This document shows, piece after piece, positions 13,618 through 20,412 of a stretch of 22,517 bases of DNA (the stretch's first letter is position 1; each line of letters starts with the position of its first letter). This DNA comes from Acidimicrobiales bacterium (GTDB lineage: Bacteria; Actinomycetota; Acidimicrobiia; Acidimicrobiales; UBA8190): the NCBI GenBank assembly GCA_030042575.1, contig JASHZK010000099.1, positions 1 to 22,517 on the forward strand. Reading direction: 5' to 3'. Under the pieces are notes generated by a model that searched no databases, was not told the origin of the DNA, and was given only the letters and a program-made list of their open reading frames with translations. A program made the translations under genes and the position numbers.

Positions 13618-15039
13618 ATGCGAGGGATTCTCAGCGCCGCCGGATACGTCCCCTACCGCCGTCTGCGTCGCTCGGCCATAGCCGAGTTACTCGGCACCGG
13701 CGGAGGAAAAGGCACCCGCTCGGTGGCCTCCCACGACGAGGACACCACCACCATGGGGCTGGAGGCGGCCCGCCTGGCCCTGGGCCCGGTACCGGCGGCG
13801 GCGCCTTCGGCGCTGTGGTTCAGCACTCCCACCCCGGCCTACGTCGACAAGACCAACGCCACCGCCATCCATGCCGCCCTGCGCCTGCCCGTCGAGGTGG
13901 ACGCCCTCGACTTCGGTGGGGCCCTGCGGTCGGGGGTGGGCGCTCTTTCTGTGGCTCTGACCGGTGCCGGCACCACCCTGGTGGCGATGGCCGACATGCG
14001 CGACGGCCTGCCCGGTGGCCCCGACGAGACAGCCGGTGGGGACGCGGCGGCCGCCTTCCTGGTGGGCGAGGACGGACCGGGGTCGCCGGTGATCGCCGAC
14101 CTGGTCGGCGCCGCTTCGGCCACCGACGAGTTCACCGAGCGCTGGCGCACCCCGGGCGAGCGTCGCTCCAAGGTGTGGGAGGAGCGCTTCGGTGAGACGC
14201 GCTATCTGCCGCTGGGCCGCGAGGCCTTCGAGCGGGCGCTCAAGACGGCGGGTCTGGAAGCCTCAGCGGTGGACAAGCTGGTGGTCACCTCCATGCACGC
14301 CCGTGCCGCCCGGTCGCTGGCCGCCACCTTGGGCACGGCCAAAGAGGCGTTGGCCGACGACCTGACCGCCACCGTGGGCCAGGCGGGCGCCGCCCATCCC
14401 GGTGTGGTGCTCACCTCGGTTCTGGAGCACAGGGCACCGGGCCAGCTGATCGCCCTGGTCCACCTGGCCGACGGCGTGGAAGTGCTGTTGCTGCGCACCA
14501 CCGAGGCCATCTCCGCCTGGCAACCGCTTCGCACCGTGGCCGGGCAGATCGAAGCTGGAGCCGAGCTGCCCTACGGCAAGTTCCTCTCCTGGCGGGGGAT
14601 GCTCACTGCCGAGCCACCGCGTCGGCCCGAGCCGCTGCGGGTACAGTCACCCTCGGCCTGGCGGGCCGAGGACTGGAAGTTCGCTTTCGTGGGCTCGCGC
14701 GACCGCTCCAGCGGCGCCATTCACCTTCCTCCCTCTCGCATCTCCATGCAGGGCGGGGCCGTCGACGACATGGAGCCGGTGTGCCTGGCCGGCACCCCGG
14801 GCACCGTGGCCACCTTCACCATCGACCGCATTGCTTATTCCCCCAGCCCGCCCATCGTCTTCGCCGTCATCGACTTCGACGGCGGGGGGCGCTACCCGGT
14901 GGAGCTGACCGATGTGGACGCCCAGTCCCTGTCCATCGGCGATCGGGTGGAGATGACGTTCCGCCGGCTCTACAGCGCCGACGGAGTCCACGATTACTTT
15001 TGGAAGGCGCGCCCGGTGCACCGGACGCCGCAGAGCTGA
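13618..15039 (+). CDS. HMG-CoA synthase-like/DUF35 OB-fold fusion without catalytic or zinc cysteines
   Basis: The protein has 473 residues from ATG 13618. Residues 1 to about 330 follow the thiolase-fold HMG-CoA synthase/KAS III pattern (MRGILSAAGYVPYRR, DEDTTTMGLEAARLAL, LWFSTPTPAYVDKTNA, GGDAAAAFLVG). Residues about 350-473 are a DUF35-type OB-fold domain (FTIDRIAYSPSPPIVFAVID, VELTDVD, IGDRVEMTFRRLY). In the usual fusion a CxxC...CxxC zinc ribbon precedes the OB fold. Here those four positions read Asp362, Ser365, Ser376 and Gly379 within SRDRSSGAIHLPPSRISMQ. The whole protein has a single Cys (389), so the thiolase-fold nucleophile is also missing; the expected region reads DFGGALRSGVGAL. 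I infer a scaffold or substrate-channelling partner for the adjacent thiolase rather than an enzyme. It is the first gene of a rightward operon, 25 bp before the thiolase. Confidence 0.85.
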   Translation: MRGILSAAGYVPYRRLRRSAIAELLGTGGGKGTRSVASHDEDTTTMGLEAARLALGPVPAAAPSALWFSTPTPAYVDKTNATAIHAALRLPVEVDALDFGGALRSGVGALSVALTGAGTTLVAMADMRDGLPGGPDETAGGDAAAAFLVGEDGPGSPVIADLVGAASATDEFTERWRTPGERRSKVWEERFGETRYLPLGREAFERALKTAGLEASAVDKLVVTSMHARAARSLAATLGTAKEALADDLTATVGQAGAAHPGVVLTSVLEHRAPGQLIALVHLADGVEVLLLRTTEAISAWQPLRTVAGQIEAGAELPYGKFLSWRGMLTAEPPRRPEPLRVQSPSAWRAEDWKFAFVGSRDRSSGAIHLPPSRISMQGGAVDDMEPVCLAGTPGTVATFTIDRIAYSPSPPIVFAVIDFDGGGRYPVELTDVDAQSLSIGDRVEMTFRRLYSADGVHDYFWKARPVHRTPQS

Positions 15040-15064
15040 CCGTTTCACGACAGGAGGAGCGACG

Positions 15065-16255
15065 ATGTCCTCGCACGGGATAAAAGACCGGGTGGCCATC
15101 ATCGGCATGGGTTGCACGCCGTTCGGTGAGCACTGGGACAAGGACGTCGACGACCTCATCGTCGACGCCTCCATGGACGCCTTCTCGTCCGCCGGCGTCA
15201 CCAAGGACGACGTCGACGCCTTTTGGATCGGCACCGCCACTTCCGGATCCAGTGGCATGACCCTGGCCCGACCCCTGCAGATCCAGGGCAAGCCGGTGAG
15301 CCGAGTGGAGAACTTCTGTGCCACCGGTTCCGAGGCACTGCGGGCGGCCGCCTACGCCGTTGCCTCGGGGGCCTACGACATGGCCATGGCGGTGGGGGCC
15401 GAGAAATTGAAGGACGGCGGGTACCAGGGCATCGCCTCGCCCAAGCCGGCCGGCGACGGCACCGGCAGGACGCTCACGGCGGCCGCCATGTACTCGATGA
15501 TCGTCCCCGCCTACTCCAAGAAGTACGGCCTCGACGAGGACCAGCTCATGGACGTGCTGGCCACTATCGCCTCGAAGAACCACGCCAACGGAGCCAAGAA
15601 CCCCCGGGCCCAGTTCAAGAAGCCGGTGTCGAAGGAGACGGTCCTCTCCGCGCCCCGATTGGCCGGGCGTCTCGGGGTGTTCGACTGCGCCGGGGTGGCC
15701 GACGGAGCGGCGGCCGCCATCGCCGTGCGAGCCGAGGACGCCCACCGCTACACCGACAAGCCGCTGTACATCAAGGCCTTCGCCGTCTCCACCGGAACCG
15801 GGTCCGGGCTCATCGATCCCGACTACGACTACACCCACTTCCCCGAGTGTGAAGCGGCCGCCAACGATGCCTACGCCCAGGCCGGGGTGGCCGACCCCCG
15901 CCACCAGCTGGCCATGGCCGAGGTCCACGACTGCTTCACCCCCACCGAGATGGTCCTCATGGAGGATCTGGGCTTCGCCGAGCGGGGCACCGCCTGGAAG
16001 GAGGTCCTGGCCGGCACCTTCGACCTCGACGGCGAGCTGCCGGTCAATCCCGACGGCGGGCTCAAGAGCTTCGGCCACCCGGTGGGAGCCTCGGGCCTGC
16101 GCATGTTCTTCGAGTGCTGGCTGCAGCTTCGGGGCGAAGCCGGGCCCGAGCGGCAGATCTCCACCGACCGGACATTGGCCCTCACCCACAACCTGGGTGG
16201 CTATCCGGGCGAGATGGTCTCGCTCGTCTCCATCGTGGGCAGCGAGCTCGGCTGA
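15065..16255 (+). CDS. SCP-x/Ltp-type thiolase (acetyl-CoA acyltransferase or retro-aldolase)
   Basis: The protein has 396 residues from ATG 15065, with GGAGGAG upstream. It is a lipid-transfer-protein-type thiolase. The first-domain nucleophile position holds Cys85 in VENFCATGSEAL. The second domain has EVHDCFTPTE (His288) and GLKSFGHPVGASG (His338), followed by LTHNLGGYPGEMV. All residues for claisen-type thiolysis seem present. Ltp2 of the steroid pathway uses the same fold for a retro-aldol cleavage with a DUF35 partner, so either reaction is possible. The upstream DUF35 fusion (25 bp away) is the obvious partner. The next gene overlaps the stop by 4 bp. Confidence 0.92.
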   Translation: MSSHGIKDRVAIIGMGCTPFGEHWDKDVDDLIVDASMDAFSSAGVTKDDVDAFWIGTATSGSSGMTLARPLQIQGKPVSRVENFCATGSEALRAAAYAVASGAYDMAMAVGAEKLKDGGYQGIASPKPAGDGTGRTLTAAAMYSMIVPAYSKKYGLDEDQLMDVLATIASKNHANGAKNPRAQFKKPVSKETVLSAPRLAGRLGVFDCAGVADGAAAAIAVRAEDAHRYTDKPLYIKAFAVSTGTGSGLIDPDYDYTHFPECEAAANDAYAQAGVADPRHQLAMAEVHDCFTPTEMVLMEDLGFAERGTAWKEVLAGTFDLDGELPVNPDGGLKSFGHPVGASGLRMFFECWLQLRGEAGPERQISTDRTLALTHNLGGYPGEMVSLVSIVGSELG

Positions 16256-17181
16256 GCGAGCCGCCTCCCCCGTCGTTCCTGGATCGCCGAGCCGGACTGG
16301 CCGGCAAGGTGGCCGTCGTCTGTGGCGGCGGGGGTGGACTGGGCCGGTCGTCCGCGCTCGACCTGGCCGCCTGCGGGGTGAACCTGGCCCTGTGCGACAT
16401 CGACAGCCGGTCGTTGGACGACACCGTCGGCGTCGCTCGTGACCTCGGTGCGCAGGTGCTCGGCGCCCGCCTCGACGTGCGTGAACCGGAGGCACTGTCG
16501 GGCTTCTTCGCACAAGTGGACCGGCACTTCGAGCGCGTCGACGTGCTCGTCAACGTGGTGGGTGGCACCTTCCGGGCCGACTTCACCTCGGTGTCGGCCA
16601 AAGGACGCGACACCCTTGTCCGCACCAACTTCACCTGGCTGGTCGAGGCGACGCAACTGGCCGCAACCCGCATGGCCGAGGACGGATTGGGCGGGAGCAT
16701 CGTGATGCTCAGCTCCATCGAAGCCCATCGCGCCGCTCCGGGCTTCGCCATCTACGCCGCCATGAAAGCGGCGGTGACCCATCTGTGCCGGACACTGGCC
16801 GTGGAGCTGGGCCCGGCCGGCATCCGGGTCAACTGCATCGCGCCGGACTTCGTCCCTACCGCCGGCCTCACCGCCATCGCCAGGACGGTCGGGCCGGGTG
16901 AGCGGCACGCCGCCCAAGCAGCCGACGCCGGCGGGGAGACCGACGTCACCGACCGGGTCACCATCCCGCTGGGGCGCAAGGGCCGCCCCGAGGACGTGGG
17001 CAGCTGCGTGCTTTTCCTGGCCTCCGACCTGTCGGCTTACGTGACCGGAACCACGTTGCACCCCGACGGCGGCGCGCTGGCCGCCTCCGGCTGGTGGAAC
17101 TGGCCCGACGACGGATTCGTCACCCGGCCCCCGGCCTGGGTGCTCGACCAGGGAGCCGAGCCTGGAGGACCTGGTCGGTAA
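16252..17181 (+). CDS. SDR-family oxidoreductase with probable CTG start
   Basis: The protein has 309 residues if translation begins at CTG 16252, which overlaps the thiolase stop as CTGA and gives (M)SEPPPPSFLDRRAGLAGKV. No ATG, GTG or TTG is available near this point in frame, and the next GTG (inside GKVAVV) would remove the first beta strand. The Rossmann fold shows the cofactor loop CGGGGGLG (24-31), CDIDS after strand 2 (Asp there suggests NAD), LDVRE, NVVGG (an NNAG variant), Ser155, Tyr168 and Lys172 (YAAMK), and RKGRPEDVGSCVLFLASD near the end. An insertion around residues 215-235 and the tail WWNWPDDGFVTRPP resemble SDRs of steroid and acyl-CoA clusters. A 3-hydroxyacyl-CoA dehydrogenase role is inferred from context. 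Confidence 0.85.
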   Translation: MSEPPPPSFLDRRAGLAGKVAVVCGGGGGLGRSSALDLAACGVNLALCDIDSRSLDDTVGVARDLGAQVLGARLDVREPEALSGFFAQVDRHFERVDVLVNVVGGTFRADFTSVSAKGRDTLVRTNFTWLVEATQLAATRMAEDGLGGSIVMLSSIEAHRAAPGFAIYAAMKAAVTHLCRTLAVELGPAGIRVNCIAPDFVPTAGLTAIARTVGPGERHAAQAADAGGETDVTDRVTIPLGRKGRPEDVGSCVLFLASDLSAYVTGTTLHPDGGALAASGWWNWPDDGFVTRPPAWVLDQGAEPGGPGR

Positions 17182-17185
17182 CGGG

Positions 17186-17335
17186 TCAGTGGCCCTCGGC
17201 CAGCCCCACGACGATGGCCAGGACGATGGGGGCGACGACGAAGGTGAAGACGGCGCCCACGACGATGCCGACGGCCAGCTTCCCCATGATGATCCTCTGC
17301 TCCCGCCTGGTCCTGAGGGTCAACTGCTCGGCCAT
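17186..17335 (-). CDS. Small single-pass membrane protein, 49 residues
   Basis: ATG 17335 is preceded by the strong ribosome-binding site AGGAGG at about 5 bp, and the frame closes with TGA at 17186, giving 49 residues. Residues 1-17 are hydrophilic and basic (RTRREQR). Residues about 20-46 are one hydrophobic helix (LAVGIVVGAVFTFVVAPIVL...), and a short GH-ending tail follows. The topology suggests a cytoplasmic basic head and one transmembrane segment. The gene lies between two rightward genes on the opposite strand, with its stop only 5 bp from the SDR stop. I do not recognise a family and give no function. The open frame extends far upstream, but only as a shadow of the amidase. Confidence 0.65.
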   Translation of the reverse strand: MAEQLTLRTRREQRIIMGKLAVGIVVGAVFTFVVAPIVLAIVVGLAEGH

Positions 17336-17411
17336 CGTCTCCTCCTGCCGCGCCTGGCACGGGTCACTGCTGACAGCGCAAAGGTAGCGCCGTCGGGTCC
17401 CACCTCTCCAG

Positions 17412-17434
17412 CCGGCCCGGCCCGGCCGGGCCGG
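17412..17434. repeat. Perfect 9-bp GC inverted repeat between divergent starts
   Basis: CCGGCCCGG (17412-17420) pairs with CCGGGCCGG (17426-17434) around CCCGG, followed by GGCC and TTTT (17439-17442). On the plus strand this looks like a short terminator, yet no plus-strand gene immediately precedes it: the small gene at 17186-17335 is leftward. It might end SDR-operon read-through before the amidase promoter, or be a fortuitous GC palindrome. Confidence 0.35.
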
Positions 17435-17461
17435 GGCCTTTTCCCAGCGATGGTTGCTCGG

Positions 17462-17467
17462 TAGCGT
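17462..17467 (+). promoter_or_regulatory. TANNNT -10 box for leaderless amidase transcript
   Basis: TAGCGT ends 6 bp before the ATG at 17474, and no Shine-Dalgarno sequence is present, the same arrangement as at 13605-13618. Confidence 0.45.
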
Positions 17468-17473
17468 GCAGCG

Positions 17474-18916
17474 ATGACAAGTGCACTCGACCTCGACGCC
17501 GTCGACCAGGCCGGCGCCGTGCGCCGGGGAGAGGTGTCGGCCAGGGACCTGGTCGACGAGGCGCTCACCCGCATCGACAAGCTCGACCCCGAGCTCAATG
17601 CCGTCATCCATCGCCTGGACGACAAGGCTCGGGACCAGGCCACCGGCACCCTGCCCGACGGGCCTTTTCGGGGTGTGCCCATGGTGCTCAAGGACTTGAC
17701 GGCAGCCAGCGCCGGCGACCCGTTCCACGAAGGCATGAAGATGCGCCGACGGGTCGGCTACACAGCCGACTTCGACAGTTTCATGGTGAGGAAGTTGCGA
17801 GCGGCCGGTTTCGTCTTCGTAGGACGCACCAATGTGCCGGAGTTCGGCCTCGTCCCCACCACCGAGCCCGAGGCCTACGGTCCGGCCCGCAACCCGTGGG
17901 ACACCTCCCGCTCGCCGGGCGGCTCGAGCGGCGGCTCGGCGGCGGCGGTGGCCTCGGGAATGGTCGCCGTCGGGCACGCCAACGACGGCGGGGGGTCCAT
18001 CCGCATCCCGGCCAGTGTGTGCGGCTTGGTCGGCTTCAAACCCACCCGGGGCCGCGTGTCGCTCGGACCCGATTACGGGGAGGTATGGGCCGGGTTCGAG
18101 TGCGATCACGTGGTCACCCGGTCGGTGCGCGACTCGGCCGCCGTGCTCGACGTCCTGGCCGGTCCCATGCCCGGTGACCCGTATTACGCCGTCCCTGCCG
18201 AGCGGCCCTACGGCCAGGCCGTGGGAGAAGCACCCGGAAGGCTGCGGGTGGGGGTCGTGCGGGCCGACCCCACCGGCTCCACCACCGTCGATCGCCAGTG
18301 CGTGGCGGCGGTCGACTCGGCCGCCACCCTCATGGGAGACCTGGGCCACGACGTGGAGGAGGCACTCCCGGCCCGCCTGGCTGATCCTGCCTTCGTACCC
18401 GACTTCACCACCACCTATCTGGCCTACGCCGAGTGGTGCCTGGAGGACACCGCCCGGCTCACAGGGCAGGCCGTCGGCCCCGAGGACTGCGAGACGCTCA
18501 CCTGGACCCTGGCCGAGATGGCGCGAGCGCTGACCCCCGGCAAGTACCTGGCCGCCGTGCGCTCCATCCAGGACATCTCCCGAGGGGTGCGCTCGTGGTG
18601 GGAGGTGGACGGTTGGGACCTGCTGCTCACCCCGACCGTCCCGGAACCACCGTGGCCGCTGGGACAATTCACCTCGACACCGGACAACCCCTTGGCCCCG
18701 CTGTTCCGAGCGGCCGCCGTCGTCCCTTTCACCGCACCCTTCAACGCCACCGGGCAACCGGCCGTGTCGTTGCCGCTCGACTGGAGCGAAGAGGGGTTGC
18801 CCATCGGTGTGCAGCTCGTCGGGGCCTACGGACGCGACGAGCTGCTGCTGTCGGTGTGCGCCCAGCTGGAAGCAGCCCGGCCCTGGATCGACTGCCGCCC
18901 GCCGGTGCACGGCTGA
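17474..18916 (+). CDS. Amidase-signature family hydrolase
   Basis: The protein has 480 residues from ATG 17474. The Ser-cisSer-Lys triad of the amidase signature family is complete: Lys73 in MVLKDL, cis-Ser151 in [16 protein letters not shown], and nucleophile Ser175 in [12 protein letters not shown]. The spacing (78 and 24) matches peptide amidase-type enzymes. The early block [23 protein letters not shown] and [10 protein letters not shown] are also standard. It lacks the linked GatB/GatC genes and is not a GatA. The hydrolysed amide is not evident; peptide amides, lactam-derived oligomers and nitrile-pathway amides are all possible. It is cytoplasmic, with no signal peptide. It is followed after 47 bp by an acyl-CoA dehydrogenase with its own -10 box. 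Confidence 0.92.
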   Translation: MTSALDLDAVDQAGAVRRGEVSARDLVDEALTRIDKLDPELNAVIHRLDDKARDQATGTLPDGPFRGVPMVLKDLTAASAGDPFHEGMKMRRRVGYTADFDSFMVRKLRAAGFVFVGRTNVPEFGLVPTTEPEAYGPARNPWDTSRSPGGSSGGSAAAVASGMVAVGHANDGGGSIRIPASVCGLVGFKPTRGRVSLGPDYGEVWAGFECDHVVTRSVRDSAAVLDVLAGPMPGDPYYAVPAERPYGQAVGEAPGRLRVGVVRADPTGSTTVDRQCVAAVDSAATLMGDLGHDVEEALPARLADPAFVPDFTTTYLAYAEWCLEDTARLTGQAVGPEDCETLTWTLAEMARALTPGKYLAAVRSIQDISRGVRSWWEVDGWDLLLTPTVPEPPWPLGQFTSTPDNPLAPLFRAAAVVPFTAPFNATGQPAVSLPLDWSEEGLPIGVQLVGAYGRDELLLSVCAQLEAARPWIDCRPPVHG

Positions 18917-18949
18917 CTCGCCGCAAGCCTCGTCGTGCCTGACGCCGCC

Positions 18950-18955
18950 TATTGT
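18950..18955 (+). promoter_or_regulatory. TANNNT -10 box for leaderless acyl-CoA dehydrogenase transcript
   Basis: TATTGT ends 8 bp before the ATG at 18964 with no ribosome-binding site between. It supports the ATG over the TTG at 18952, which lies inside the box. Confidence 0.45.
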
Positions 18956-18963
18956 CGAGCATC

Positions 18964-20169
18964 ATGGCCGTCGTCGAGGACATAGACAGTGACCAGGAGC
19001 AGGCTCTCGCCTCGGCCGTAGAGCAGTTCCTCGCCTCCCACCCGCCAAAGAACAGCACGGTGGAGGGCTTCCTCGGTGCCCGCTTCGACGCCGGCCTGGC
19101 CTGGGTGTGGTTCCCCAAGGGCCACGGAGGGCTGGGGCTGGCCCAGTCCCTTCAGGTGGTCGTCGAGCGTTCGCTGCGGGGGGCTGGAGCCCCCGACATG
19201 TCCGTGCGCAATGTCATCGGCTACGGCATGGCTGCCCCCACGGTGCTGACCCACGGCACCGAGGAGCAGAAGCGGCGATGGATTCGACCGCTGTTCACCT
19301 GCGAGGAGATCTGGTGCCAGCTCTTCAGCGAGCCGGGCTCGGGCTCGGACGTGGCCGGACTGTCCACCCGGGCGGTGCGCGATGGCGACGAATGGGTGGT
19401 GAACGGACAGAAGGTGTGGACCACCCTGGCCCACACGGCCAAGTGGGGGCTGCTCCTGGCCCGCACCGACCCGGAGATGCCCAAGCACCGAGGCATGACC
19501 TACTTCGTGGTGGACATGAAGGCGCCCGGGGTCGAGATCCGGCCCCTTCGCCAAATGACCGGTGAGGCCGAATTCAACGAGGTCTTCTTCACCGACGTCC
19601 GCATCCCCGACGACCAGCGCCTGGACGAGGTGGGGGCGGGGTGGCGGGTGGCCACCACCACCTTGATGAACGAGCGGGTGGCCATCGGGGGCGGCGTGCC
19701 GGCCCGAGCATCGGGGCCGATCCACTACGCCTTGGACGTCTACCGTGCGAAGCCTGGACGAAGCGTCGTCGAGCGCGACCGGCTCATGCGGGCCTGGGTG
19801 AGGGCCGAGGTACAGCGCCTCACCAACATGCGGGCTCGGGAGCTGCGCCGGGCCGGTACCCCCGGGCCAGAAGGCTCGGTGGCCAAACTGGCCGGAGCCG
19901 AGCTCAACAAGCACGTCTACGACCTGTGCGTCGACCTCATGGGCATGGCAGGCACCCTCTACACCGGCCACTACGAGATGGTGCGCCCCGACACGGCCGG
20001 CGAAGCCCGAGCCGACGTGCGCCACAGCTTCTTACGATCCCGGGCCAACTCCATCGAGGGCGGCACGTCCGAGATCATGCGCAACATCCTCGGCGAGCGG
20101 GTGCTCGGGCTTCCCGGAGAGCCCCGTTACGACAGGGACGTTCCGTGGTCGGAGGTGCCCCGCAACTGA
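18964..20169 (+). CDS. Acyl-CoA dehydrogenase C (FadE-like)
   Basis: The protein has 401 residues from ATG 18964. It shows WVWFPKGHGGLGL, the FAD/substrate loop LFSEPGSGSDVAGLSTRAV (121-139), NGQKVWTT (147-154) and TYFVVDMKAPGVEIRPLRQMTGEAEFNEVF. Helix GWRVATTTLMNERVAIGGG follows with Glu237 in the base position, and the C-terminus has SIEGGTSEIMRNILGERVLGLPGEPRYDRD. Unlike the other two dehydrogenases here it keeps a Glu in the C-terminal 'EGGTSEIM' block as well, so it may act as an ordinary single-type enzyme. The C-terminal text is typical of actinobacterial FadE proteins of the large mycobacterial-type set. It may form a unit with the amidase gene but has its own promoter-like box. The substrate is unknown. 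Confidence 0.92.
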   Translation: MAVVEDIDSDQEQALASAVEQFLASHPPKNSTVEGFLGARFDAGLAWVWFPKGHGGLGLAQSLQVVVERSLRGAGAPDMSVRNVIGYGMAAPTVLTHGTEEQKRRWIRPLFTCEEIWCQLFSEPGSGSDVAGLSTRAVRDGDEWVVNGQKVWTTLAHTAKWGLLLARTDPEMPKHRGMTYFVVDMKAPGVEIRPLRQMTGEAEFNEVFFTDVRIPDDQRLDEVGAGWRVATTTLMNERVAIGGGVPARASGPIHYALDVYRAKPGRSVVERDRLMRAWVRAEVQRLTNMRARELRRAGTPGPEGSVAKLAGAELNKHVYDLCVDLMGMAGTLYTGHYEMVRPDTAGEARADVRHSFLRSRANSIEGGTSEIMRNILGERVLGLPGEPRYDRDVPWSEVPRN

Positions 20170-20374
20170 CGGTGCCCTCCGGCGCACCTCCGGGCGCTCC
20201 GACACCGACGCGACCTCGGCGCAATACGCAGGTCGTTTGCGGAATCAGCACCACGAGTCGACACCTGCGCGCCCTGCTTCACCACGTCACCACGCCCGGA
20301 CTTCACCACCGCCAACCACCGCCGAGCAGCGCGCACCTCGACGGATCATTGCAGCACCAGGCGAGTATCCTCTT

Positions 20375-20393
20375 GAGGGTAAGCGGTACCCTC
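20375..20393. promoter_or_regulatory. 7-bp inverted repeat in the leader of the propeller gene
   Basis: GAGGGTA (20375-20381) pairs with TACCCTC (20387-20393) around AGCGG. A related half-site TATCCTC (20366-20372) lies just upstream, giving three half-sites in 28 bp. It sits 20 bp before the ATG at 20413, whose ribosome-binding site lies in GAAGGTGAGG. It could be an operator or a leader hairpin. The remainder of the 20170-20412 interval shows no gene. Confidence 0.45.
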
Positions 20394-20412
20394 CCAGGGA
20401 AGGTGAGGACTG

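Noticed and set aside
14867..16513. 548-codon minus-strand open frame
   Set aside because: It lies antisense to the thiolase, which has all motifs and a good ribosome-binding site; the reverse translation is low-complexity Gly/Val/His/Arg text.
17336..18910. Upstream extension of the 49-residue frame to 574 codons
   Set aside because: It is the antisense shadow of the amidase; only the last 49 codons have a start with a ribosome-binding site and a sensible hydrophobic helix.
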